A stretch of DNA of 57,885 nt, taken from positions 1 through 57,885 of the forward strand of contig JAENYQ010000013.1 in assembly GCA_016841675.1 (NCBI GenBank), given 5' to 3'. The notes beneath the pieces are model-generated. The model saw nothing but the letters and a program-made list of their open reading frames with translations, searched no databases and was not told where the DNA came from. Below are positions 15,985-25,480 of the stretch, in pieces (positions within the stretch are counted from its first letter, which is position 1; each line of letters begins with the position of its first letter). Position numbers and translations under genes: made by a program. This stretch comes from Desulfotomaculum sp. Lineage in GTDB: Bacteria > Bacillota > Desulfotomaculia > Desulfotomaculales > Desulfallaceae.

Positions 15985-18420
15985 TCAGGAGCCCCTTACC
16001 ATCTGCAGTTTTTCACCCAGGTTATCGAAACGGTTTAACCAGATGCGGGCGTTTTCATCCCCCTGCTCTGCCTGCTCCCGATAATTTGGGTAAACATCCT
16101 GTAGCAGTCGGTGGTAAATATTTTGCGCTTTCCAGAGGTCTACGTAAAAAGGCAGCGACCGGGCCAATTCGGTCATGGCCAATAGCAGCTCCAGCCTGGC
16201 GATGTCAGCGGGATCGGCCTGTAAATCTACGGCCGACTTAACCATGGCTTTTTCCAGCACATAACTGAGACCCTCGTCTTCCAGTTCGATGCTTAGGGCG
16301 CCCGCCTCGTCCAAAAGACTGTTGATTTTTTCCTGGTTCAGCACATCGCGGGCGAATGTACGGCGCAGGCTGGTGTTTAGGTAAAAGTCCGCGGAACATA
16401 CCAAAGCCTGGGGCAAGGGGATGTTTAGGTCCTTTAAGAACAGCATCAATGAAGCATGGCGTTCATATATTTTTCGGTAATCCTCTTCCAATTCGTAAAG
16501 GGTGGAAGTTAGGATCAGGTCCAGAATCTTGCGCTGCTGATCTCGGAAAAGCTGTTTCAGTGAATAAATATTACCGTTTTTAAAATAATGATTAAGCAGA
16601 TTGATTACGGCGGGAAAGTCGGCTCGGTTAAAGGCCTCACTGACCCCCTGTTCCATTTCCCTGAATTCATTTGCTCCGGAAAATTCCCGAACACCGCCGC
16701 TTACGTTGTGGTACCCGAAGTAGATGACCCCGTAGCTGACCAGGGCCGACTCCAGAGTAACCCCAGAGGTAACCCGGGCCTGCCCCACAACCAGTTTTGA
16801 TTTGCCTGCTTCCAGGATCCGGTTGTCCAGACGGTCTACGGTATAACAAAAGATCGGGGTTTGGTGTCCATAATCGTTAAACAGGGAACTGATGGCGTAG
16901 TGGGCGCCCACCTTGGGCAGGTCTACCATGGCCGGGGTGGCAAATTTTTCGTAAATATGAGCTCCGTCCCGGTGCTGAGGCATATTGCTTTTGGCCTCTT
17001 TTAACATGGCCAAAAACTCGGGCTCCGGATTGGTATCGAACAAGTCTTGGGCCAGTTGGATTACCCGCCTGGCGTACTGAATCACCTGCACCGTTTCAAT
17101 GCCCGATATTTCGTCAAAAAACCAGCCGCAGCTGGTGTACATCAGCATGGCGTGCCGCTGCAGTTCCAGCAATTTAAGCGCGGTGACCTTTTCTTCTTCC
17201 TTTAACGGTTGAGTGGCCTGGGTGGTGAGCCACCGGTGCAAATTTTCAGGCGAGCGGTCCAGCACGACCTCGATATAATCGTTACGGGCCTGCCAGGGGT
17301 CTTTAAGAAGCTGGTGGGCCCGTTCCTCATAGCTTGGGGCCAGGGTATCCCGCAGCCAGTCCAGGGCGTGCCGCAGCGACGCGCGCCAGGCCTGGTTCCA
17401 ACCCTCGTGCATACCCGTGTTACAGCCGCAATCCCCCTGCCACCGGCCCACCCCGTGGGCACAGCTCCAGGCGGTGTGCTCATGAATTTCCACTTCGTGG
17501 GTGGGCGGGTGCAACGCCATAAATTCACTGTAGTTGGTAATGCGCGCCAGGTTGTTGGCTTCAATGTATTGCAGTGCGTACGCCAGCGCCATTTGCCCGT
17601 GGCGGTGGTGGTGTCCGTATGTTTCACCATCGGTGGCGATGTGCACCAACTGGGGACGGCGCCGGGCATCGGAAAAGCCGCCCAGCAGGCGGTGGGCGAA
17701 ACGTTCACCATTGGTGAGCAGTTTCTCAAAGGCCACGGCCTGGGAAATGGGCCCGTCGTAAAAAAAGATATTGATGGACCGACCCGAGGTGGGAATGTTT
17801 AACCGGTAGCACATCGAGGGATCGATACCCCTGGTGCTCACCTCTTGCCAGTCACCACCTTCTATTTTGCGTACCCGTCGGGCCTGATACTGAGTGAGGA
17901 CGGTGAAGGTGATACCGTACTCGGCCATGATGTCCAGAGTCTCCAGGTCCACCGCGGTTTCCGGCAGCCACATCCCCTCGGGGCGGCGGCCAAACCGGCT
18001 TTCGAAGTCCCTGATGCCCCAGATTACCTGGGTATACTTGTCACGCCGGTTGGCCAGGGGCATAATCATATGGTTATAGGCTTGGGCGAAGGACGAGCCG
18101 TGCCCGGAAAAGTGCTTCATACTTTCGCGATCGGATTCAATTATCGCCCGATAAATATCAGGGTCATTCGATTCCAGCCAGTCCAGCAGGGTGGGCCCAA
18201 AATTGAAGCTGATTTTACTGTAGTTGTTGATGATGTTCCTAATCCAGCCGCATTCGTTTAGGATGCGTGCTGCCGTGTTGGGCGCGTAGCACTCGGCAGT
18301 AATTCGCTCGTTCCAGTCGTGGTATGGATGGGCTGAATCCTGCAGTTCTACCGCCTCCAGCCACGGGTTCTCCCGCGGCGGCTGGTAAAAGTGGCCGTGC
18401 ACACAAAGGTAACGATCCAT
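15985..18420 (-). CDS. GH57 family glycosidase with DUF3536 (alpha-amylase/glucanotransferase-like)
   Basis: An 811-aa protein. AAAGGAGG abuts an upstream ATG (18429) but lies 9 bp from ATG 18420, which I take as start. The N-terminal GH57 (beta/alpha)7 domain opens CVHGHFYQPPRENPW, contains the PEGMWLPETAVDLETLD nucleophile segment and the DGETYGHHHRHG proton-donor region, and is followed by a long DUF3536-type C-terminal domain. GH57 enzymes of this subtype act on alpha-glucans, but the exact activity (amylase, branching or transferase) is unproven. Its place between treZ and treY implies supply or trimming of maltodextrin substrates for trehalose synthesis. Confidence 0.85.
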   Translation of the reverse strand: MDRYLCVHGHFYQPPRENPWLEAVELQDSAHPYHDWNERITAECYAPNTAARILNECGWIRNIINNYSKISFNFGPTLLDWLESNDPDIYRAIIESDRESMKHFSGHGSSFAQAYNHMIMPLANRRDKYTQVIWGIRDFESRFGRRPEGMWLPETAVDLETLDIMAEYGITFTVLTQYQARRVRKIEGGDWQEVSTRGIDPSMCYRLNIPTSGRSINIFFYDGPISQAVAFEKLLTNGERFAHRLLGGFSDARRRPQLVHIATDGETYGHHHRHGQMALAYALQYIEANNLARITNYSEFMALHPPTHEVEIHEHTAWSCAHGVGRWQGDCGCNTGMHEGWNQAWRASLRHALDWLRDTLAPSYEERAHQLLKDPWQARNDYIEVVLDRSPENLHRWLTTQATQPLKEEEKVTALKLLELQRHAMLMYTSCGWFFDEISGIETVQVIQYARRVIQLAQDLFDTNPEPEFLAMLKEAKSNMPQHRDGAHIYEKFATPAMVDLPKVGAHYAISSLFNDYGHQTPIFCYTVDRLDNRILEAGKSKLVVGQARVTSGVTLESALVSYGVIYFGYHNVSGGVREFSGANEFREMEQGVSEAFNRADFPAVINLLNHYFKNGNIYSLKQLFRDQQRKILDLILTSTLYELEEDYRKIYERHASLMLFLKDLNIPLPQALVCSADFYLNTSLRRTFARDVLNQEKINSLLDEAGALSIELEDEGLSYVLEKAMVKSAVDLQADPADIARLELLLAMTELARSLPFYVDLWKAQNIYHRLLQDVYPNYREQAEQGDENARIWLNRFDNLGEKLQMVRGS

Positions 18421-18439
18421 GGCGGTCATCCTCCTTTAT

Positions 18440-18515
18440 GGTGCCAGGTGTTGCAAGTTGGATTTGTTGCAAGTTGTTCAACTTGCAACAAATCCAACTT
18501 GCAACACCTGGCACC
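18440..18515. repeat. Perfect 36-bp inverted repeat, GGTGCCAGG family
   Basis: Two 36-bp arms, ggtgccaggtgttgcaag… and its exact complement, enclose a 4-bp loop. It lies between treZ (start of IR 7 bp beyond its stop) and the GH57 ribosome site, i.e. inside an operon. No T run follows, so it is not a simple terminator; it may cause partial polarity or processing. Confidence 0.93.
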
Positions 18516-18521
18516 AAACAT

Positions 18522-20369
18522 TTACACTTGTCGATACAATAAGCAGTGTTTGGGCCCTACCGTAATTTCCAATGTTCCCGGTGATTCAAATTCACCAGGC
18601 GCGGTGCTGCCTGGCCCCAGCCACTGTTCCTCGGATGTGTCCAGCAGCCTTTGCCAGCGTCCCGCAGGCACGGGCAGGGTGGTGACCGCAGCGGCCTGGT
18701 TAAAGGACAGCACCAGGCACACCTGGTCTGTGCCGCTCCAACGTCGGATGAACAGAAGTTTTTCCGGTTCCCTGTCCAACACCTCCATGTTCTCCCTGTC
18801 TTGTTCTTTCAGGGCCGGCACCTCGCGGCGCAGCCGCAGCAGTTTCCGGTATAACTGATACAGCACCCGGTGGTGGTCCTGGTCACGCAGTTGGTGGTTA
18901 AGCCGGGAGCGTAAAAAGGTGGCCGCTTTCTGCGGGTCGGGCACTTCGCCCTCCCAGCCGAAGTCGGCGAACTCCTGCTCCCGACCTTCCCGTACATCCT
19001 CGGCCAAATCTTGGTCCGGGTGGCTGGTGAAATATTGGAAGGGCGCCGTCTCACCATACTCTTCGCCCATAAAAATTAAAGGGACGAAAGGGGAAAGGAT
19101 TACCACACAGGCAGCCAGCTTTAATCCGTCAAAGGTAGTCAGGGCGGAAAGTCTCTTGCCCCGGGCACGGTTGCCCACCTGGTCGTGGTTCTGGGCAAAA
19201 ACGATAAATTGGCGGGCGAGGGATAGCCGGGGTGTGCTGCCATGACTGCGCCCGCGGTACTCGGAATACTGGCCGGTATAAACATAGCCGTGGTTGAAGG
19301 CCCGGGCCAGATGCCGCAGTTTGCCGTAGTCCAGGTAATACCCGTCCTGTTCTCCGGTCAGGAGACTGTGTAGGGCGTGGTGAAAGTCGTCGGTCCATTG
19401 AGCATCGAAACCGTACCCTCCGATTACCCGGGGCAGAATCACCCGGGGATCGTTGAGGTCACTTTCGGCAATCATGTATACCCTGCGGCCCAGTTTTTCG
19501 CCTTGGTTGTTTAAAGCGTCGTTCATTTCTCCTAGGAAGGGCCGGGCTGAAAAGTCCATGATGGCGTGCACGGCGTCTAGCCGAAAACCGTCCAAGTGAA
19601 AATCGGTCAGCCAGTACAAGGCGTTGGCGATGAAGAAGCGTCTCACCTCGTCGCTGCCTTCCCCGTCAAAATTGATGGCTGGTCCCCAGGATGTGGTATA
19701 ACGGTCGGTAAAATAAGGGCCAAATTCAGCCAGGTAATTGCCCTCGGGTCCCAGATGGTTATATACAACGTCTAGGATTACCGCCAACCCTTTTTGGTGG
19801 CAAGCGTTCACCAGCCGCTGTAATCCCTCGGGCCCACCATACGAGTACTGTACGGCAAAGGGGTATACCCCGTCGTAACCCCAGTTCCGTTGACCCGGAA
19901 ACTGGGCCAACGGCATAATCTCCAGCGCGTTGACGCCCAGTTCCGTTAAAGAGTCAAGGCGGGGAATGATAGCGTCAAAAGTGCCCTCCATGGTAAAGGT
20001 GCCCACATGCAGTTCGTATAAGATCAGTTCGTCCCGGGGCGGAGCGAACCAGCACTGGTCTGTCCAGGTGAATGCGCCGTTGTCCACCACCCGGGAAGGA
20101 CCGTGCACCCCATCCGGTTGGTGGCGTGAGGCCGGGTCGGGACGCTCCTTTTCTCCATCAAGCAGGTAGAAGTAAAGACTGCCCGGTTCGATCCCTTCAA
20201 AAACTCCGTGGTAGTAGCCTCGTTTATTACGGAGCAGGGGCAGGGTTTGTTCCTGGGGTGCCACAATCCGCACAGCCACATGCTCAGCCAGCGGAGCCCA
20301 AACTATAAACCGGCAGCGGCCACTGCCCAGATATACAGCACCGGGGTTATTATAACCGTTACCTGTCAT
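18522..20369 (-). CDS. treZ: Malto-oligosyltrehalose trehalohydrolase (TreZ, GH13)
   Basis: A 615-aa enzyme releasing trehalose from the product of TreY. It has an N-terminal CBM48/isoamylase N domain (FIVWAPLAEHVAVRI), the TreZ signature PDPASRHQPDGVHGPS, and GH13 regions DVVYNHLGPEGN, DGFRLDAVHAI (nucleophile Asp), MIAESDLND (acid/base Glu) and FAQNHDQVGNRARG. Length is normal (580-620). It overlaps the end of malQ by 4 bp, so the two are translationally coupled. Confidence 0.95.
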   Translation of the reverse strand: MTGNGYNNPGAVYLGSGRCRFIVWAPLAEHVAVRIVAPQEQTLPLLRNKRGYYHGVFEGIEPGSLYFYLLDGEKERPDPASRHQPDGVHGPSRVVDNGAFTWTDQCWFAPPRDELILYELHVGTFTMEGTFDAIIPRLDSLTELGVNALEIMPLAQFPGQRNWGYDGVYPFAVQYSYGGPEGLQRLVNACHQKGLAVILDVVYNHLGPEGNYLAEFGPYFTDRYTTSWGPAINFDGEGSDEVRRFFIANALYWLTDFHLDGFRLDAVHAIMDFSARPFLGEMNDALNNQGEKLGRRVYMIAESDLNDPRVILPRVIGGYGFDAQWTDDFHHALHSLLTGEQDGYYLDYGKLRHLARAFNHGYVYTGQYSEYRGRSHGSTPRLSLARQFIVFAQNHDQVGNRARGKRLSALTTFDGLKLAACVVILSPFVPLIFMGEEYGETAPFQYFTSHPDQDLAEDVREGREQEFADFGWEGEVPDPQKAATFLRSRLNHQLRDQDHHRVLYQLYRKLLRLRREVPALKEQDRENMEVLDREPEKLLFIRRWSGTDQVCLVLSFNQAAAVTTLPVPAGRWQRLLDTSEEQWLGPGSTAPGEFESPGTLEITVGPKHCLLYRQV

Positions 20370-22423
20370 TGCTTAGTCCCCTTTTTTCTATACTTGTTAA
20401 TCATTTTTAACATTTCCAGCACACCCGGCATCCGGTTTAAATCGTCCAAACCACGACGAGCTTTGCGCCGCCAGTTGGGTTTTTCGAGGCCGGTGCCGGG
20501 GATGTTTTGAGGCGCCATCTCCAGCCACAGGTCCTCCAGGTTGATCAACACAATACCCGCTTGCCCGGCGGCCAGGTACTTGTAGCAAGCCTTAAGCACG
20601 GCCTGTACGTTGCCTTTTGGTGTCCGTAGTAGACCCCGGTGGTACAGGAACCTGGCCAGGGCTGCCCGGGTGGCTGGTTCGCTTTGCCGCCAGAAGGTGG
20701 TAAAAGTCGGCATGTCGTGGGTATTCAAACAGGCCAGGGAGCCGGCGGGGACAGGGCGCAGACTCCGGCGGGGAACCGGCTGGAATTCGAAAGGCAGTAC
20801 GTACATGCGGCTGAGCCCGTTTTTAGACATGGCTGTCCGAACACTCTCGGGAACAGTACCCAGGTCTTCGCCCACCAGCAAAGTCCGGTGGCGCCGGGAT
20901 TCCAAGGTCAATATGGCGTAAAATTCCTCGGCCGGATAGCGTACGTATACCCCTTCGCCAGCCGGCAGCCCCGCGGGGATCCAAAAAAGCCGGTGCATTC
21001 CCATCACGTGGTCCAGCCGCAGTACACCAGCATGCCGGAGGTGGTGGCGCAGACCGGCGATAAAATAGCGGTAGGCCTGCTGTCTTAGCCCATCGGGATG
21101 CAGGGGCGGAAATCCCCAGTTTTGCCCCCCTGTATTAAGTCGGTCCGGCGGTGCTCCGCAGGTCGCCCCGGTGGCGAAAGCATTGCGCTCACGCCACACG
21201 TCATATCCGCTGCCGTGGACACCCAGCGGGAAATCAAGGTACAACCCCGGTCCGTGCTTGCGGGCACGTAGCGCCAGTTCGCGAAACTGTTGGTGGGCTA
21301 TCCACTGCACGTACAAATGGTAGCGCTCTGCTTCCGGGTCGAAGTCACCCTGTTTTAGGTCCCCGCTGCGCAACCGTTCCGGCCATTGTGTCCATACCGA
21401 GCGCTGTCGGATGATGGCCGCCCGAAAGCGGGCGTAGTCCTGTGCTTGCGGGTTTAGCGCCGCCCAGCGGCGCAGTTCGGCCAATCTAGCGGACTCTCCT
21501 GTGAAACAACACTGCGTCAGCAGTTCCAGAGCTCTGCGCTTCACGGCCATTCCCCGGCGATAGTCTACCAGGGGTGCTTTGCCGAGAGCTTCAATTTCTG
21601 CCTGGAACACCGGTGAATTTAATAATTCCTGTGCCGGTGGGCAACTTGCCAGTTCCGGAATTCGGGTCACGTCCAGGTAAAATTCGTTCCAGAACATCCG
21701 GCTCACCGGCGCATAAGGGCTGGGGTCGAATGGTTCGTCCAGGAAGGCGGCCAATAGCGGCAGTGTGCCGGTCAGGACGCCCCCCAGTGACCGGACCCAG
21801 TTGTGAAGTGTCTCCAGGTCGGTAACATCACCGGCGGCCCAGCTCTCTTTGGAACGGAGGGCGTAAAGCGGCACGAACACCCCCCACAACCGATTGGCGC
21901 CAGCTGGTAATGCATACGCCCGGTTTGGCGCAGATATTATCGTTGTCTCACAGATACCGTCAGAAAATTGGATGCTCAGCCGGTGGTAGCCCGGCGGCAG
22001 TCCTGCAGGCAGGGGCAGCCGCCGGGCTATGTAATTCACTCCGTCTACTTTTTCCGTTTTCACCACGGGCAAATGGGCCGGTTCAAATGACCACTCCATG
22101 GGTTCGCCCTCTTCAAGTTCCAAACGGCAGAGGAGTCGACCGGCACACCGGTGGGCCTTCAGACGCAGTTCCAGGGTGGAATTTTCACCCTCCCGGCATA
22201 CCGTCACCGGCTCACAGAGGCGCTGCCAAAGCTCAAACTTGCGGTGGTGCAGCGCGTCCGGTATATCCGCCGCGCCGGCCACCGACGCTCCCAGTACGCC
22301 CAGGGTTGCCAATAGTGCGTGCGGCGACGCTTGCCGGATCTGGCCGGTATAGTCCCGGTATGTAGTTGTGATGCCGTACAACCCGGCCAGTTGTTGAAGG
22401 GAACGCAGACTGCCGTTATCCAT
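20366..22423 (-). CDS. malQ: 4-alpha-glucanotransferase (amylomaltase, GH77)
   Basis: A 685-aa enzyme (687 if the ATG at 22429 is used; GGAGG is 9 bp from ATG 22423 and only 3 bp from 22429). GH77 hallmarks are YLDFPLGVHGSGYDVW, the nucleophile segment LRLDHVMGMHRLFWIP, the acid LLVGEDLGTVP, and LNTHDMPTF near the end. It disproportionates maltodextrins, lengthening short chains so that TreY can use them. It is the first gene of the four-gene minus-strand operon. The 258 bp upstream are AT-rich with no promoter I would call. Confidence 0.93.
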   Translation of the reverse strand: MDNGSLRSLQQLAGLYGITTTYRDYTGQIRQASPHALLATLGVLGASVAGAADIPDALHHRKFELWQRLCEPVTVCREGENSTLELRLKAHRCAGRLLCRLELEEGEPMEWSFEPAHLPVVKTEKVDGVNYIARRLPLPAGLPPGYHRLSIQFSDGICETTIISAPNRAYALPAGANRLWGVFVPLYALRSKESWAAGDVTDLETLHNWVRSLGGVLTGTLPLLAAFLDEPFDPSPYAPVSRMFWNEFYLDVTRIPELASCPPAQELLNSPVFQAEIEALGKAPLVDYRRGMAVKRRALELLTQCCFTGESARLAELRRWAALNPQAQDYARFRAAIIRQRSVWTQWPERLRSGDLKQGDFDPEAERYHLYVQWIAHQQFRELALRARKHGPGLYLDFPLGVHGSGYDVWRERNAFATGATCGAPPDRLNTGGQNWGFPPLHPDGLRQQAYRYFIAGLRHHLRHAGVLRLDHVMGMHRLFWIPAGLPAGEGVYVRYPAEEFYAILTLESRRHRTLLVGEDLGTVPESVRTAMSKNGLSRMYVLPFEFQPVPRRSLRPVPAGSLACLNTHDMPTFTTFWRQSEPATRAALARFLYHRGLLRTPKGNVQAVLKACYKYLAAGQAGIVLINLEDLWLEMAPQNIPGTGLEKPNWRRKARRGLDDLNRMPGVLEMLKMINKYRKKGTKQ

Positions 22424-22687
22424 ACCCATCGGCCTCCATCCGCAATTTTAGTAACATAAACGCGCCAAGTTAGACTAGTATGCATATAATCGCTTTTTAA
22501 GATATATAAATTAGTTACAATGGGTATTTTGCGCATTTTTTAAATTTTTACCACTACAGCGTTTCTTTTCATTTTAAAGAGCTTGTCCTTTGCAGATATA
22601 AATGATGCCGGTCAAGCGTAATTGTCCATTAACCGGCAAAACATACATTAGTACGAACTTAATAACCTTAAAAATAAATTTTATTGT

Positions 22688-23422
22688 TTACTTTTTCATT
22701 AGTAACCAAAATAAAAAAATGGCCAAATACGAGTAAAAAAAAGCAGCGGAAGTGAACTCCTTTTTTGGGGGGGGATACGCAATTCTTTTTATAAGCCCCA
22801 CGTTTGGTTCTATCGGCAAAATATCAAGCACAGGCGGTTGGCAGGGTTGTCTAAAAATAATTTTTTCTGGAAGCAACCGGTGAAGTTGCTGGTAAATTAT
22901 TTGGTGATATTCAATTTCACCTGCCTTGCCTGAGTTGTTAAGCCCGACACCATGGTTTTCCACCGGTCGGTAACAATTTGTCTGAGCACAGCTATTATCT
23001 TTTCCCGACATGTTTAAATTAGCCTTATTAATTGTGCTATTTTGTTCCGGCATCTCTTCTGCGCAAGGCTGTACGGTATCTGGTTCCTGCTCGGTACACG
23101 GGTCCTTAAGGGCTATGACCTGATAATAAAACGACTTCCTTGTTAAGTGCGGCTTGCCGGCCCTCACTTTAAACTTCATAAGATTGGGATTATCCGGAGG
23201 CCTCGGGATAGAAATAAAGTATCTGCCATCATCGCCGGTCAAGGTGTGTGCCAATGGTTTTTCCAATCCACCATTAAAACAGGCAAATACCATAACAATT
23301 GCATTTTCCACAGCTAGGCTTTGATTGTCCCCAACCACACCATGGAAATGAATCCACGCGTTAATTCTTTGGTCTGCAAAATTATATTCTTCAGAAACTT
23401 GCCCGGTTGAGTTTTTATCCAT
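22688..23422 (-). CDS. Carboxypeptidase-regulatory/prealbumin-like domain protein with C-terminal anchor
   Basis: A 244-aa protein of unknown function. Residues about 24-100 form a prealbumin-like beta sandwich (HFHGVVGDNQSLAVENAIVMVFA, then LAHTLTGDDGRYFISI), the fold of carboxypeptidase-regulatory and Cna-B domains. A low-complexity middle with several cysteines follows, and the protein ends in a single hydrophobic segment FFYSYLAIFLFWLLMKK, a tail anchor. It is related to the next gene (23485-23808), which has only the sandwich. Neighbours suggest spore-envelope association; this is inference. No ribosome site is strong (gagcgggtt upstream). Confidence 0.6.
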   Translation of the reverse strand: MDKNSTGQVSEEYNFADQRINAWIHFHGVVGDNQSLAVENAIVMVFACFNGGLEKPLAHTLTGDDGRYFISIPRPPDNPNLMKFKVRAGKPHLTRKSFYYQVIALKDPCTEQEPDTVQPCAEEMPEQNSTINKANLNMSGKDNSCAQTNCYRPVENHGVGLNNSGKAGEIEYHQIIYQQLHRLLPEKIIFRQPCQPPVLDILPIEPNVGLIKRIAYPPPKKEFTSAAFFYSYLAIFLFWLLMKK

Positions 23423-23484
23423 AGAACCCGCTCCTAGTGATAGTTGCCACCGGCATTCGCCGGAACCTAACCCGCCAGCCGTTT

Positions 23485-23808
23485 TTAGCCGGTGTCGGAA
23501 GAACGATTGCCGGCGCTGGCCCTGACAATAATTTCAGTGATATCCTTCGGTATTATCTCCTTATCAATATAAAGCAAATAATGGCCATCATAGCCACTAA
23601 TCGTATGGCTAAGGGGTAATTCTTGTCTATTAATGGTCCGGGCAAATACCTTAACCAGTGCTCCCGAGACAGGTTTGTTCCCATCATCTTCCGTTACCAC
23701 ACCGTGAAAAACTATTTCATTTACTTTTGTAATCTGTATGTTTCCTTCAAAGTGATCCTGTTCTTTCAAAGATGTATCAAATTCCACAAAACCCGGCACC
23801 CAGGCCAT
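23485..23808 (-). CDS. Small prealbumin-like domain protein
   Basis: A 107-aa protein. The frame opens at 23859, but AGGGGGT followed by ATG at 23808 (product MAWVPGFVEF…) is the better start. The body is a single prealbumin-like sandwich: IVFHGVVTEDDGNKPVSGALV, VKVFARTI, LSHTISGYDGHYLLYIDKE, parallel to the same segments in the 22688-23422 product, of which it is a paralogue. There is no signal peptide or membrane segment. It is probably structural. Confidence 0.6.
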   Translation of the reverse strand: MAWVPGFVEFDTSLKEQDHFEGNIQITKVNEIVFHGVVTEDDGNKPVSGALVKVFARTINRQELPLSHTISGYDGHYLLYIDKEIIPKDITEIIVRASAGNRSSDTG

Positions 23809-24044
23809 GAAAATACCCCCTAGAGAATCTATGTTGCCATATAGCTTTAATTTATTCATGACTCCTATATCTTGTTACAAAAGATAGCCCCTGTCATTAA
23901 ATACCTATATGTTACCAAGGGTTATTGATTAAGTTTTTTAATCAAAAAGATATGCACAAACATAATATATTGCAGATAATCCCGGTAATCATGACAGTGT
24001 TTTGTTCACTGATGAATTAATTATTCATAAAAAGGAGGGAAACC

Positions 24045-24320
24045 GTGCAAGTTAGCCAACCCCAAGAACAAATTATAATAGAAATTAATAAAGAGGAAGA
24101 TTTAAATAAAATTTCCGGTTTGCAACTGAACCTGGTGCTTCCCCGGAGCAAACATAAAGTAAGTAAACACAACAAGGTGTCTAAGACTGAGCCCTTACTG
24201 GTTTACGAACTAGCTGCCAAAGTTCAAGAAATTACACCCATGAAAGAAGCAACAGTTGAGGTTAATTCAGTTACTGTTACTTTAATCAAACAAAAAATAA
24301 TGGTTCAAAGAGAGCAATAA
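24045..24320 (+). CDS. Hypothetical protein (91 aa)
   Basis: GTG start at 24045 after AAAGGAGGG. The product is polar and strand-rich with a basic patch (SKHKVSKHNKVSK) and no cysteine, membrane segment or recognisable domain. It is the only plus-strand gene in this stretch and is followed by a long terminator. The strong ribosome site and terminator support a real gene. Confidence 0.6.
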   Translation: MQVSQPQEQIIIEINKEEDLNKISGLQLNLVLPRSKHKVSKHNKVSKTEPLLVYELAAKVQEITPMKEATVEVNSVTVTLIKQKIMVQREQ

Positions 24321-24350
24321 TTATAAAGATGCATTAAAAAATGCAAGAGA

Positions 24351-24410
24351 AAAAGCCAAGATGTAATCAAGGGCACTGAAAAAGTGCCCTTGATTACATC
24401 TTGGCTTTTT
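24351..24410. terminator. Strong bidirectional terminator
   Basis: A 27-bp arm aaaagccaagatgtaatc… pairs exactly with its complement around a 4-5 nt loop and has A and T tracts on its two sides. It serves the convergent genes at 24045 (+) and 24466 (-). Confidence 0.9.
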
Positions 24411-24465
24411 AATTAGGTTAGTTGCAAGCTTTCCGGTTGCTGCTAATTATAGATGCCGTTGATTG

Positions 24466-25218
24466 CTACCTGCAGAACCCGCTGCCAACGATGGCTACCT
24501 GTTGTTTCTGCAATACCTTAAGGGTTAGGTCGATAACCATTTTTTCTTGAATGCTTGTGAATTCGAATTCCTCAAAAGGATTTTCGCCGTACGGGTCGCT
24601 GCGGTGGATTGCCTCGTTAAACTCGGTAATGGTGGCGCTAATTAATTCACAGTACGGAAGCTCGTTAAAAAATTCAGTAGTCACCTGATTAAGCTCGGTG
24701 AGGTCTCCGGACATCAATTTATCTTTGGCCGGGAATTTTGGGCCAAGATCCTGTTCTACCAGGTATTCAAATTGATTATTAGTACTAAATAGCACGGGGG
24801 TGGGGTCGGCCACGTTGAAATTAAGAGCTGTCACGCAGCTCCAGGGTACATCGACTGTGCAGTGGCCGATATTCCCGCAGATACCCTCTTGGTTTGATAA
24901 TTTGCGAGTAGAGTATTCAATGTTCTTACGGACAAAACCTCTTAAGAATAACTTATTGGTATTTTGCAAAAGCCGGCATTGGACAACTTTTAAGCGCTTC
25001 CCTACGCGTTTAATCTCTATGGCTGGTTCGGGCAGGTCTATTTTTGCATCAACGTTAATCTGCAAAGTTAGCTCTGCTAGAACAACCGGTATTTTGGCTA
25101 TGGCAGATGTTACCGGTGTCGGTGTAACGGGAGTATTTTCACATAATACCTGATCATCAGCGGTAACATTTAACACTTGTTTTTGTTTTTCTTCTGCAAC
25201 AGCATCAATTTCATACAT
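24466..25218 (-). CDS. CsxC-like spore-surface protein, copy A
   Basis: A 250-aa protein. The frame opens at 25290, but AAGGAGG directly precedes ATG 25218. After a variable N-terminus comes a proline-rich stretch (VTPTPVTSAIAKIPVVLAE) and a beta-rich domain with KRVGKRLKVVQCRLL, FLRGFVRKNIEYSTRKL, CGNIGHCTVDVPWSCVTAL. This resembles the SPOCS/DUF3794 style of spore proteins and what I recall of the CsxC exosporium family. It has four conserved cysteines plus one near the C-terminus (GFCR). It is a tandem duplicate of the 25481-26236 gene. Confidence 0.65.
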   Translation of the reverse strand: MYEIDAVAEEKQKQVLNVTADDQVLCENTPVTPTPVTSAIAKIPVVLAELTLQINVDAKIDLPEPAIEIKRVGKRLKVVQCRLLQNTNKLFLRGFVRKNIEYSTRKLSNQEGICGNIGHCTVDVPWSCVTALNFNVADPTPVLFSTNNQFEYLVEQDLGPKFPAKDKLMSGDLTELNQVTTEFFNELPYCELISATITEFNEAIHRSDPYGENPFEEFEFTSIQEKMVIDLTLKVLQKQQVAIVGSGFCR

Positions 25219-25339
25219 TTTTTTCCTCCTTAAATATTTACTTGCGTTACCAATGTATGAAAATGATGCTAAATTGTTATTGGTTGTCACCCAAAAAAAT
25301 GATAAAAAATTTATTAAAATATATCAAATAAAAAAATAT

Positions 25340-25441
25340 AAGCCTATAAAGTTAACGTTATTCTGATTTTAGTAAATATACCGTTGCAATATAAATATTT
25401 TGTTTAATTTATCTGAACCAGGTAACTCTTTATAGGCTTTT
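25340..25441. terminator. Long-range inverted repeat, possible terminator
   Basis: Arms aagcctataaagttaac and the complement of gtaactctttataggctt enclose about 65 AT-rich bases, with T runs on both outer sides. It lies between the two CsxC-like genes. The 262-bp gap holds no gene. Confidence 0.5.
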
Positions 25442-25480
25442 TTCAACCAGGGTCGGGTTGTAAGTTACAGGCTGCTACTG

